Positions 9,901-17,800 of a DNA stretch of 64,000 bases are shown one piece after another. The DNA comes from Halodesulfovibrio sp. MK-HDV (GTDB lineage: Bacteria; Desulfobacterota; Desulfovibrionia; Desulfovibrionales; Desulfovibrionaceae). The notes below the pieces were generated by a model. That model saw nothing but the letters and a program-made list of their open reading frames with translations. It searched no databases and was not told the origin of the DNA. The stretch spans positions 82,704 through 146,703 of the forward strand of contig NZ_WYDS01000005.1 of assembly GCF_009914765.1 (NCBI RefSeq), read 5' to 3'. Each line of letters opens with the position of its first letter. The stretch's first letter is position 1. The position numbers and the translations under genes were made by a program.

Positions 9901-11115
9901 TTATTTCTTTTTGCAGCGCCCTGCGTATGCCTTCGCGAGTCCCCCTGTGGAAGTTTCGCGGTACAGGCTTGGCAGATCGTGCCCTGTTTGCTTCATAACG
10001 TGCACCACTTCATCAAAGGTGATGTGGTGTGTGCCGTCAGAAAGAATAGCCATCTGTGCACAAGAAAGTGCACGGGTGGCGGCACAGGCGTTACGTTCGA
10101 TGCAAGGAATCTGCACCAAGCCGTCAACGGGGTCACATGTGAGCCCTAAATGGTGCTCAAGACCCATTTCTGCTGCGTATTCAATTTGTCTTAATGTTCC
10201 GCCCAGTAATTCTGCGGCAGCTCCTGCCGCCATCGCACATGCGGAACCAACTTCGCCCTGACAACCAACTTCTGCACCGGAAATTGAGCCATTAAATTTA
10301 ATGACATTACCAAACAGACCTGCGGTTGCCAGTGCCCGCAGAATATCGCGACGGTTGAGCTGCTGTTGTTTCTGCAAGTAATAGAGAACTGCTGGAACAA
10401 CGCCGCTTGCGCCGCATGTAGGTGAGGTGACGATAATGCCGCCACCTGCGTTTTCTTCAGACACAGCAAGCGCGAAGGCCGTAATAAGCCCTGTCTGCTG
10501 CATCTCACTTGAGGCATTTTGACATCTTCTATGGAAGCGCCATGCCTGCCTGCTAAGCCCGATAGAACCCGGTAATACACCTTGGTTTTCAAGCCCGCGT
10601 TTTACTGCTGTTTCCATTGTTTCCCAGACAGTTTCCAGAAAATCAAAAATAGTTTGCCCTTCGCATTCCACTACATATTCCCAGTACGTGATGCCTTTTT
10701 GCGAACAGTAATCCATAATTTCTTTGACTGTCGTGAGCGGGTAAACAGCGTCGCTTTCTTTGTCTTCCTCACCAAGCTCGCGGATTGCTCCGCCACCTAT
10801 ACTGAAGAAGGTGCGAGAACCTAAAAGTTCTCCCTGTTCATCAAACGCTTCAAATGTCATGGCGTTTGGATGTTCCGGCAAACATTTTTCAGGATGCCAT
10901 TTAATGGTTGTGTACTCTTCGCCGAGAACTTCTAGCACTGCCTGATCAGTAAGGTGGCCTTTGCCTGTTGCTGCAAGACTTTCGTACAGGTGCACAACAT
11001 ACCGGAAAGCATGTGTGTACTGCTGTAAAAAGAGTTCTGCAGCCCGTTTTGGGCCCATAGTATGGCTAGAAGAAGGTCCGACACCAATTCTGTACAATTC
11101 ACGAATGGATTTCAT
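9901..11115 (-). CDS. sdaA: L-serine dehydratase, iron-sulfur dependent, single chain
   Basis: Converts L-serine to pyruvate and ammonia with an oxygen-labile 4Fe-4S cluster. At 404 residues it joins the small (beta) domain at the N-terminus, with the signature IGVGPSSSHTMGP near residue 11, to the catalytic alpha domain with SPTCGASGVVPA near residue 230. Likely cluster cysteines are those in VGCQGEVGSACAMA and GLTCDPVDGLVQIPC, which match the family pattern. The protein is about 50 residues shorter than the E. coli single-chain enzymes (about 454). The start at 11115 opens directly on MKSIRELYRIGVGP. It is monocistronic and converges on the SpoIIAA-like gene. Confidence 0.93.
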   Translation of the reverse strand: MKSIRELYRIGVGPSSSHTMGPKRAAELFLQQYTHAFRYVVHLYESLAATGKGHLTDQAVLEVLGEEYTTIKWHPEKCLPEHPNAMTFEAFDEQGELLGSRTFFSIGGGAIRELGEEDKESDAVYPLTTVKEIMDYCSQKGITYWEYVVECEGQTIFDFLETVWETMETAVKRGLENQGVLPGSIGLSRQAWRFHRRCQNASSEMQQTGLITAFALAVSEENAGGGIIVTSPTCGASGVVPAVLYYLQKQQQLNRRDILRALATAGLFGNVIKFNGSISGAEVGCQGEVGSACAMAAGAAAELLGGTLRQIEYAAEMGLEHHLGLTCDPVDGLVQIPCIERNACAATRALSCAQMAILSDGTHHITFDEVVHVMKQTGHDLPSLYRETSTGGLAKAYAGRCKKK

Positions 11116-11607
11116 AACAGTTCATCTCCATCTCAAATGTAGAATCGTCTGCCGCTCGACCTCAACATTGCGGTTTAAACAATTTTTTACATTTGCGAGA
11201 AAACAATTTTTTTGTATTCAGCACCATTGTCTAGCACACAATCAAAATACCGCCTGAGAAGCAAGCTTTTCCAAAACGTTTTTTCTATCTCATTAAAATC
11301 GCTGAACACTGTTTACTATGTATGCACAAGCAAATACTAACAAGGCTAATGGTAACGGTCTTAAAAAAGAAGCAATTACTCTTTTTTTAGACGATATGAG
11401 TAACACTCTCAAAGGTGTGTGCGGCTGTGGTTTACAGTGTTTACGCGTTTGTAATTACCTGATTTTTCTTGCAAATCTTGAAGCTTGCTATTAGGTGAGT
11501 GCTACTTCAATTGCATAAAAACGACTGAATTGAACGAGGGACGATACACTTTTTGAAGCAGCCAAGGGGAATGGTTGCTTTATCCTCAAATCACATCAGG
11601 AGAGAAT
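11116..11607. other. Gene-poor interval between sdaA and the porin gene
   Basis: About 490 bp, AT-rich, holding the promoters of two divergent genes. The only coding candidate is a 58-codon frame at 11318-11494, listed separately. I see no clear operator or hairpin. Confidence 0.6.
11318..11494 (+). CDS. Possible 58-residue Cys-rich small protein
   Basis: An ATG-initiated frame of 58 codons starts MYAQANTNKANGNG and ends with a Cys-spaced stretch, GVCGCGLQCLRVCNY, giving four Cys in CxCx3Cx3C spacing. No good Shine-Dalgarno site precedes it, and a frame this long can arise by chance in 490 bp. The Cys pattern and a plausible amphipathic middle (EAITLFLDDMSNTLKG) are the reasons for listing it. 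Function unknown. Confidence 0.25.
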   Translation: MYAQANTNKANGNGLKKEAITLFLDDMSNTLKGVCGCGLQCLRVCNYLIFLANLEACY

Positions 11608-12834
11608 GTGACACGTCGTGTAATCCAACTTATTGTTATTTGTTCTATGGTGTTAGCTTCTGTTGCTGCTCAGGCGGCGGGCTTTGGTATTTACGAGTTC
11701 AGTGCTCGCGCTAACGCGCTTGGCAACTCCGTAATGGCTGGTAAAGCAGACCCATCTTCTATGGCTCTTAACCCTGCCCAGTTGACTCAGCTGGAAGGAA
11801 CTCAAATTGCTGTTGGTGCAACCGGGATTTATCCGAGAGCAACAGTAGAAATTGATGCTCCGGCAGCAGATGCTGGTTCATATGATGGCGAAAGTACTTT
11901 GTGGACTATGCCACATCTGTACGTAGCTCATAAGCTTAACGAGAAATTTTCTTTAGGCATTGGTGTTTTTTCTCGCTTTGGTCTTGGTACTGAATTCGAC
12001 AGTACATGGCCTGGTGCAACCGATGTGTATAAAGTTCAAATTAAATCTGTCTCCATTAATCCGCTTGTTGGCTATAACATTACCGACAATCTTTCTATCG
12101 CTATCGGCCCGGAAATTATGTGGTTCGATTTTAATTTAGAAAAGAAACAGCCTTTGGGCGCTGTTTTTGGTGATACAGAGATGGGCGGTGATAGTTGGGG
12201 AGCGGGTCTTTCCCTTGGTGTTCGTTACCAATGGACAGACTGGTTATCACTCGGTGCCAGCTATCGTTCAGAGATTACGCAGAAAGTTAAGGGTGACATT
12301 AAAACAACTTTCGGTAGTGCTACTCTTAAAGATACCAGCGCATCCGGAAAGATCACTCTGCCAGAGCAGATCGGCTTTGGTATTAACGTAAAGCCAATTG
12401 ATAAGCTGAGTGTTGAAGTTGGTGCCACTTGGATTGGATGGAGCAGCTACGAAGAGCTGACAGTCGAATTCGAAGGTGGACCATTCACCAAAAAAAGTGA
12501 CTACAAAGATACTTGGCGTTACAACATTGGTGCAGAGTACAATCTTACAGAAAATTGGGATTTACGTGCCAGTTATGTGTACGACAACTCTCCGCTTAAT
12601 GGCGACAGTTTGAGTTACATGGTTCCTGCGAACGATCGTCAGATTGTCGGTGTGGGCGTAGGTTGGCATAACGAAACATGGTCTGTTGATGCAAGTTACT
12701 CATACCTTTTCATGGCTGATAGTTCCAGATCGGTAGAAGTATCGAATGCTGATACTACCAAATATACTCAGGATGCAGAGTTTAAAAACGGTGATGCGCA
12801 GCTTGTTGCGTTGACTGTTGGCTATAAATTCTAG
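11608..12834 (+). CDS. FadL/OmpP1/TodX-type outer-membrane porin
   Basis: A 408-residue outer-membrane beta barrel of the FadL family, which passes hydrophobic compounds such as long-chain fatty acids or aromatics. The signal peptide is residues 1-24, ending AAQAAGFGIYEF. The mature N-terminus has the family features ARANALGNSVMAGKADPSSMALNPAQ, including the NPA hatch motif. The rest alternates in barrel fashion and closes with LTVGYKF, whose terminal Phe is the usual assembly signal. I chose the GTG at 11608 because AGGAGAG lies just upstream and the product is then a clean signal peptide; an ATG at 11575 would add 11 residues. The gene stands alone and converges on asnS through repeat copy B. 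Confidence 0.9.
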   Translation: MTRRVIQLIVICSMVLASVAAQAAGFGIYEFSARANALGNSVMAGKADPSSMALNPAQLTQLEGTQIAVGATGIYPRATVEIDAPAADAGSYDGESTLWTMPHLYVAHKLNEKFSLGIGVFSRFGLGTEFDSTWPGATDVYKVQIKSVSINPLVGYNITDNLSIAIGPEIMWFDFNLEKKQPLGAVFGDTEMGGDSWGAGLSLGVRYQWTDWLSLGASYRSEITQKVKGDIKTTFGSATLKDTSASGKITLPEQIGFGINVKPIDKLSVEVGATWIGWSSYEELTVEFEGGPFTKKSDYKDTWRYNIGAEYNLTENWDLRASYVYDNSPLNGDSLSYMVPANDRQIVGVGVGWHNETWSVDASYSYLFMADSSRSVEVSNADTTKYTQDAEFKNGDAQLVALTVGYKF

Positions 12835-12860
12835 CCAGCTAGGCTTTTATACTTTTAAGA

Positions 12861-13230
12861 GCCTCCGGCGGCTTAAGAACCCTGTTACACTGTCGCTAGC
12901 TGTAATCTCTCATTCTTTGAGAACAGCTACCGCTTTGGAAAAGGGCTTCTTAAGAATCTCCTAAAACTTTTACGTGCGAGCTTAGCATGTTGTTTCCTTA
13001 GCCTCGCGGCTTACGCTCCACCACCTTTCATAAAACATAAAAGGGCTGTCCTATTTAAATAGGACAGCCCTTTTTTATTATTTAAGTCAGTGACGTTAAG
13101 CCGCGTGAAATAATAATCAACGAGCGTTCTTCGCAGAATAAAGGTTTCTGGAGATTCTTAAGAACCTCTTGCAAGAGGTTCTTAAGCCGCCGGAGGCAAA
13201 CGTCGTAGACTCGCCAAAGGCATTTCTACG
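12861..13230. repeat. Convergent-end modular palindromic repeat, copy B
   Basis: Lies between the porin gene and asnS. The outer arms are GCCTCCGGCGGCTTAAGAACC (left, from 12861) and its inverse ending at 13197, so the copy is one nested palindrome of about 337 bp. The core is a GGGCTGTCCT/AGGACAGCCC terminator. Inner right modules are AAGTCAGTGACGTTAAGCCGCGTG, the inverse of the left module of copies A, D and E. The left arm carries a TAATCTCTCATTCTTTGAGAAC module that recurs in copies D and F. Confidence 0.85.
13039..13076. terminator. Bidirectional terminator in repeat copy B
   Basis: AAAAGGGCTGTCCTA and TAGGACAGCCCTTTTTT form a nearly perfect palindrome between the porin gene and asnS. 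Confidence 0.9.
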
Positions 13231-13247
13231 ATCTTACCAAAGACAGC

Positions 13248-14633
13248 TTAAAATTCAATATGCTGCGGTGTGCGTGGGAACGGGATAACGTCGCGAATGT
13301 TGGTGATACCGGTCACGAGCATAAGCAAACGTTCGAAGCCCATGCCGAAGCCAGCGTGCGGCACAGAGCCAAAGCGACGAAGATCGGTGTACCACCAGTA
13401 GTCTTCAGGATTCTGACCCATTTCGTTGATGCGCTCGAGGAGCACGTCCATACGCTCTTCACGCTGTGATCCGCCGATGAGTTCACCAATGCGCGGTACG
13501 AGAACGTCCATTGCAGCAACGGTCTTGCCGTCATCGTTCATGCGCATGTAGAATGCTTTAATGTCCTTAGGGTAATCGTATACGATTACAGGGCGCTTAA
13601 AGTGATCTTCTGCAAGGTAACGCTCGTGCTCTGTCTGGAGATCGATGCCCCATTCAACAGGGAATTCCCATTTTTTCTTGGTAGCTGCGAGCAGTTCTAC
13701 TGCTTCGGTGTAACTTACGCGTGCAAATGGCTCGTTGATGATGTTTTCAAGACGACCCATGAGCTCTTTGTCGACGAATTTGGCGAAGAGGTTGATGTCT
13801 TCTGCGCAGTTCTCAAGAATGTGCTTAACAACATACTTGGTCATTTCTTCTGCGAGATCCATGTTGTCTTCGTTATCAGCAAACGCAACTTCCGGTTCGA
13901 TCATCCAGAACTCAGCAGCGTGGCGCGGAGTGTTGGAGTTTTCAGCACGGAAAGTTGGGCCGAATGTGTATACCTTGCCAAGACCCATAGCGAGCAGTTC
14001 TGCTTCGAGCTGACCGGATACGGTAAGGTTTGCTTCGCGACCGAAGAAGTCTTCGTCGAAAACAGAACCTTCTTTAGGAGCCTCTACACCGGTTACTGGA
14101 AGGGTAGAAACGCGGAACATTTCGCCAGCGCCTTCGCAGTCTGAACCTGTGAGAATAGGGGTGTGTACGTTGAAGAAGCCCTTGTCGCGGTAAAATTTGT
14201 GTACAGCGAATGCTGCTTCGGAGCGGATACGGAAAGCAGCACCGAATTTGTTGGTACGAGGGCGAAGATGCGCAATCTGACGAAGGAATTCATCGGAGTG
14301 ACGTTTTTTCTGCAACGGGAAATCGTCTGCATCAGCAGCGCCGAGCAGCTTGAGTTCTGTAGCGCGAACTTCCCATTTCTGTCCTTTACCCGGAGATGGT
14401 ACAAGTTCACCGTGTACTTCAACAGCTGCGCCTGTGCTTACATCTTTAATAATCTCGTAGGTCGGTACTGATTCGTCGACGATGGCTTGCAAGTTTGTGA
14501 GGCAAGAGCCGTCATTCAGCTCAAGAAAAGAAAATCCTTTTGCGTCACGGCGGGTACGTACCCAGCCGCAAATTTTAACTTCTTTAGAAGCCTCTTCTGC
14601 CTGCAATGCATCAACAATGGGGGTTCTACGCAT
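13248..14633 (-). CDS. asnS: Asparagine--tRNA ligase
   Basis: Class IIb aminoacyl-tRNA synthetase charging tRNA-Asn. It is 461 residues, the usual length for bacterial AsnRS. The N-terminal OB-fold anticodon domain contains [25 protein letters not shown]. Class-II motif 2 appears as [21 protein letters not shown], and motif 3 as [15 protein letters not shown] near the C-terminus. [11 protein letters not shown] with its Asn is typical of AsnRS rather than AspRS. The ATG at 14631-14633 precedes [10 protein letters not shown] and a GGAGAC site lies just upstream on the coding strand. Having AsnRS suggests, but does not prove, direct Asn-tRNA charging rather than only the Asp-tRNA amidation route. 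Confidence 0.95.
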   Translation of the reverse strand: MRRTPIVDALQAEEASKEVKICGWVRTRRDAKGFSFLELNDGSCLTNLQAIVDESVPTYEIIKDVSTGAAVEVHGELVPSPGKGQKWEVRATELKLLGAADADDFPLQKKRHSDEFLRQIAHLRPRTNKFGAAFRIRSEAAFAVHKFYRDKGFFNVHTPILTGSDCEGAGEMFRVSTLPVTGVEAPKEGSVFDEDFFGREANLTVSGQLEAELLAMGLGKVYTFGPTFRAENSNTPRHAAEFWMIEPEVAFADNEDNMDLAEEMTKYVVKHILENCAEDINLFAKFVDKELMGRLENIINEPFARVSYTEAVELLAATKKKWEFPVEWGIDLQTEHERYLAEDHFKRPVIVYDYPKDIKAFYMRMNDDGKTVAAMDVLVPRIGELIGGSQREERMDVLLERINEMGQNPEDYWWYTDLRRFGSVPHAGFGMGFERLLMLVTGITNIRDVIPFPRTPQHIEF

Positions 14634-15049
14634 GTCCCTGTCTCCTTACAGTCGTATGGCGGTATACAAAACCATGGTTGGTTTCGTTATTTACTTGGTA
14701 TTGAAGCTCTATAACTGACTTGCAAGTCCACTGCAATTTGATATTACTTGCATTCGCAAAGATGATTCAGATTCGTGGAGTGGTAGAAATGTTATTCAAA
14801 AATACAAAATGACCATCTGTTTATGTAAAGACAGGCGCTGAGGTGGCTATTTTATAACGGAAAAGCCCCGCGTGCTGTGGAATTGGTGTTAATATGATAA
14901 GAAAGGGCTTGCGTACTTGCAACAGCTTGGGGCAAACAGTACAAAAAATGTCGGATGTGAAACAAATTTAAAAAATCACACTGACCCGCCTGTCACGATG
15001 ATTCTTGTTTATGCACCTTAACCTTCTGAAAGACCGGTCCGGAGGACGC
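14634..15049. other. Intergenic interval between asnS and the DsbA-like gene
   Basis: About 415 bp holding two divergent promoters. I find no RNA gene, strong hairpin or credible ORF in it. Confidence 0.5.
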
Positions 15050-15829
15050 ATGGTTCAAAGAATTTTAATGGCAGTATTCGCATTACTGCTTCTTATTCCG
15101 CAGAGTGCTTCTGCTGCCACCCCTGAATTAAATGCTCAAATAGAATCTATCCTGCGAGAAAAGCCGGAGATTTTGCTCAACATTATTCGTGAAAACAGTG
15201 AGCAGGTGCTGGTTGCACTGCGTGAAGGTAACTCAAAAGCTAAGATTGCTGCCATGAAGGCACAATGGAAGCAGGATGTTGCAGTTACTAAAACCGTTGC
15301 AACAAATAACCGCGCTATTCGTGGTAATGCAGACGCACCGGTAACTATTATTGCATTTTCAGATTTCACATGCCCTTACTGCGAACGAGCTGCGTTTACA
15401 TTAAACAGCCTCATGTCGCATTACGGCAAAACCGTGCGTTTCATTTTTAAGAACTACCCGCTTGCATCGCATGAAAATTCACGCCTTGCATCGCAGTACT
15501 TTGTTGCTGCAAATAATCTTGATTCTGGAAAAGCATGGAAATTGTACGACGAATTTTTCGCAAACCGCGAAGCTCTCATGGCAGAGGGTGAACCGTATAT
15601 GAAAAAAGCTGCGGAAAAAGTAGGGCTTGATCCTGAAGAACTCGCAAAAGAAGCTCGTACAGCATCTGTTAACGCTATTATTGATGAAGATATGGCAGAC
15701 GCAAAAGGTCTCGAACTTGAAGGCACTCCATACTTCCTCGTTAACAATATCCTTATCCGTGGCGCGTTGCCGCTTGATTTGTACTCTGAAGCTGTAGAGA
15801 TTGCTTTGGATTACGAAAACAAAAAGTAG
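15050..15829 (+). CDS. Exported DsbA-family thiol oxidoreductase
   Basis: A 259-residue periplasmic thioredoxin-fold protein, probably a disulfide oxidase or isomerase. Residues 1-22 are a signal peptide (MVQRILMAVFALLLLIP, cut after SASA). A helical N-terminal segment rich in Glu and Lys (residues 25-85) resembles the dimerisation region of DsbG/ScsC-like proteins. The active site is FTCPYCERAA in FSDFTCPYC near residue 105. The cis-Pro loop is ELEGTPYFLVN near residue 225. I chose the ATG at 15050 because GGAGG at 15041 stands in front of it. The gene is followed by its own terminator; no membrane partner such as DsbB or DsbD is adjacent. Confidence 0.9.
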   Translation: MVQRILMAVFALLLLIPQSASAATPELNAQIESILREKPEILLNIIRENSEQVLVALREGNSKAKIAAMKAQWKQDVAVTKTVATNNRAIRGNADAPVTIIAFSDFTCPYCERAAFTLNSLMSHYGKTVRFIFKNYPLASHENSRLASQYFVAANNLDSGKAWKLYDEFFANREALMAEGEPYMKKAAEKVGLDPEELAKEARTASVNAIIDEDMADAKGLELEGTPYFLVNNILIRGALPLDLYSEAVEIALDYENKK

Positions 15830-15873
15830 TACTTGCCGCAAACCGTGCTTTGTCGCGGGAGCAACTGAATATG

Positions 15874-15907
15874 AAAAGCCTCCGAGTATTTACTCGGAGG
15901 TTTTTTT
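15874..15907 (+). terminator. Intrinsic terminator after the DsbA-like gene
   Basis: CCTCCGAGTA and TACTCGGAGG stem followed by seven T. Confidence 0.92.
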
Positions 15908-15922
15908 ATACACAGTTCACGA

Positions 15923-15936
15923 TTACAAAATTGTAA
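15923..15936. promoter_or_regulatory. Nitrogen-type operator upstream of icd
   Basis: TTACAAAATTGTAA, an exact match to TTACAA-N2-TTGTAA. The same palindrome appears upstream of amtB, glnA and glnN. Its centre is about 59 bp above the GC of a sigma-54-like element at 15972-15990. Confidence 0.65.
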
Positions 15937-15971
15937 CAAAATGGCGATATTAAGCAAAAACAGTAAAATAG

Positions 15972-15990
15972 TGGGGCAAGAACTCTTGCA
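15972..15990 (+). promoter_or_regulatory. Sigma-54-like promoter candidate of icd
   Basis: TGGGGCAAGAACTCTTGCA resembles TGGCAC-N5-TTGC, but the GG to GC distance is 11 rather than 10 bases. This makes it weaker than the elements at amtB and glnN. Confidence 0.4.
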
Positions 15991-16060
15991 AAGTAGATAA
16001 CGTTCGGGCTATCTTCCCGTCTCGAATTAGAAATTTAGCATGTACAGGGAGAGTTCATCC

Positions 16061-17203
16061 GTGCAGAAAACAGTGTATTTTATCGAAGGCGACGGGATCG
16101 GAAAAGAAGTGTGGGCATCCGCACGTCCGGTTCTTACTGCTGCGATTGAAAAAGCGTACGGCAAAGAACGTTCCTTGGAATTTAAGGAGCTTCTCGCCGG
16201 AGAAAAAGCATTTAACGAGACAGGTGAATACCTGCCGCAGGCTACGTTGACCGCATTACAGAATGCAGAGCTCGCCATTAAAGGCCCGCTTACAACTCCT
16301 GTCGGTAAAGGATTCAGAAGCCTGAACGTTACCTTGAGACAGACGCTCGACTTATACGCATGTATTCGTCCTATCCGTTACTATGATGGTATCATTTCAC
16401 CGGTTAAGCGTCCGGATCTTGTTGATATGGTTGTATTCCGCGAAAATACTGAAGACGTTTATGCTGGTATCGAATTTGAATCCGGCAGCGACGAAGCAAA
16501 GCGCCTTATTGCATTTTTCCACGACGAGCTTGGTGTCACTGTGGACCCTACTGCCGGTGTGGGCTTAAAGCCGATTACACCGAACGGTTCCAAGCGCCTT
16601 GTACGCAAAGCGTTGGAATTTGCTGTGGCACATGGCAAGCCGAGCGTAACTCTCGTGCATAAAGGTAACATCATGAAATACACCGAAGGCGGCTTCCGCC
16701 AGTGGGGATATGATGTTGCTGCTGAAGAGTTTGGCGCGCATACCACCACAGAAGATGCACCAGCAGAAGGCAAAGTGATCGTAAACGATCGCATTGCAGA
16801 CGCAATGTTCCAGGAAGCACTGATTCGACCTGAACAGTATTCCGTACTTGCGACCACCAACCTTAATGGTGACTACCTTTCTGACGCACTTGCAGCGCAG
16901 GTTGGCGGACTCGGTCTAGCACCGGGCGTTAACATGTCTGATAAGCTTGCGCTCTTTGAAGCTACACATGGTACAGCGCCTACTATTGCCGATAAAGACA
17001 TGGCAAACCCGGGTAGCCTTATTCTTTCCGGTGCAATGATGCTTGAGCATCTTGGCTGGACTGAAGCAGCAGATTCTATTCATTCCGCTGTGAGCAAAGC
17101 TATTTCCGCTAAAACCGTAACCTGTGACCTCGCAAGCCAGATGGAAGATGCAAAAACCGTCGGTTGTAAGGCATTTGGTGAGCTGGTGGGAAGTCTCTTG
17201 TAG
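16061..17203 (+). CDS. icd: Isocitrate dehydrogenase
   Basis: Oxidatively decarboxylates isocitrate to 2-oxoglutarate, the carbon skeleton for ammonium assimilation. At 380 residues it belongs to the short bacterial type of the isocitrate/isopropylmalate dehydrogenase family. Visible are the N-terminal VYFIEGDGIGKEVW, the substrate-binding FRSLNVTLRQTLDLYACIRP, the HKGNIMKYTEGGF segment, the metal-site NDRIADAMFQ and the NLNGDYLSDALAAQVGGLG segment. I prefer the GTG at 16061, preceded by AGGGAGAG; an ATG at 16040 would add seven unconserved residues. NADP use is likely from the family but not proven by sequence alone. The upstream TTACAAAATTGTAA site suggests nitrogen control, which would be unusual for icd. 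Confidence 0.92.
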   Translation: MQKTVYFIEGDGIGKEVWASARPVLTAAIEKAYGKERSLEFKELLAGEKAFNETGEYLPQATLTALQNAELAIKGPLTTPVGKGFRSLNVTLRQTLDLYACIRPIRYYDGIISPVKRPDLVDMVVFRENTEDVYAGIEFESGSDEAKRLIAFFHDELGVTVDPTAGVGLKPITPNGSKRLVRKALEFAVAHGKPSVTLVHKGNIMKYTEGGFRQWGYDVAAEEFGAHTTTEDAPAEGKVIVNDRIADAMFQEALIRPEQYSVLATTNLNGDYLSDALAAQVGGLGLAPGVNMSDKLALFEATHGTAPTIADKDMANPGSLILSGAMMLEHLGWTEAADSIHSAVSKAISAKTVTCDLASQMEDAKTVGCKAFGELVGSLL

Positions 17204-17226
17204 TCGTACTGATCTATATAATACGC

Positions 17227-17261
17227 AAAAGGGTGGTCTCGCTAGAGGCCACCCTTTTTTT
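17227..17261 (+). terminator. Intrinsic terminator after icd
   Basis: AAAAGGGTGGTCTC and GAGGCCACCCTTTTTTT stem-loop, 24 bp after the stop codon. Confidence 0.92.
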
Positions 17262-17269
17262 ATGGCCTG

Positions 17270-17625
17270 TTTCGTCATTTAACGACGGGGTAGCCTTTGG
17301 CAACTCTCCGAGGGGTCTCCGACGGGCAGGCAGGGTTCCACCCTCCTGCACCTCCCGCAAGGGGCTCGCCCCTTGACCCCTTTTTATCGCGATCAAGCCC
17401 GTTCTTTATCGTGTTGGAAGTCGCGAAGAGGCTACCTTTCGTGGGCGGCCATGACAGGCTTCCTCTATTCTCAAATATAGTGCGGGAAAGGTAATGGAGC
17501 ATAAGCCGCGAGGCAATTTTAAGAAAAGAAAGAACTCGCAAATAAAAAAAGTTTAAAGGGGGGTCTGGGGGGAAACTTTTTAAAAGTTTCCAGCCCAGCC
17601 GCCGGAGGCAAAAAGATGCTCTTCC
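17270..17625. repeat. Partial copy C of the modular repeat
   Basis: Contains several modules of the convergent-end repeat: CTCTCCGAGGGG, TCCGACGGGCAGG, CACCTCCCGCAAGGGG, CATAAGCCGCGAGG, a GGGGGGTCTGGGGGG block and GCCGCCGGAGGC. It lacks the GGCTGTCC terminator core. It is also the only copy between two genes on the same strand (icd and amtB), which fits a decayed copy. It ends about 15 bp before the amtB control region. Confidence 0.65.
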
Positions 17626-17639
17626 GAAAATGTCATTTT

Positions 17640-17653
17640 TAACAATTTTGTAA
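17640..17653. promoter_or_regulatory. Nitrogen-type operator 1 upstream of amtB
   Basis: TAACAATTTTGTAA matches TTACAA-N2-TTGTAA with one mismatch. Its centre is about 116 bp above the GC of the sigma-54 element. Confidence 0.6.
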
Positions 17654-17690
17654 ATAATGACAAAAAAACAAGCTTAAAAAACACAAGAAT

Positions 17691-17704
17691 TGACAAAATT
17701 GTAA
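17691..17704. promoter_or_regulatory. Nitrogen-type operator 2 upstream of amtB
   Basis: TGACAAAATTGTAA matches the palindrome with one mismatch. Its centre is 51 bp from site 1 and about 65 bp above the GC of the sigma-54 element, a normal enhancer distance. Confidence 0.6.
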
Positions 17705-17747
17705 AACAGCAAAAAGTGGGGTGTAGTAAAAACAGCTAGTTACGCTT

Positions 17748-17765
17748 TTGGCACAGAGTCTGCTT
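17748..17765 (+). promoter_or_regulatory. Sigma-54 promoter of amtB-PII
   Basis: TTGGCACAGAGTCTGCTT: TGGCAC, then five bases, then CTGC, with GG and GC exactly 10 bases apart as in the -24/-12 consensus. It lies 36 bp before the amtB start. Confidence 0.8.
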
Positions 17766-17800
17766 AATATTATGCAAAATCTAAAAAGCAGGAGGTTACT

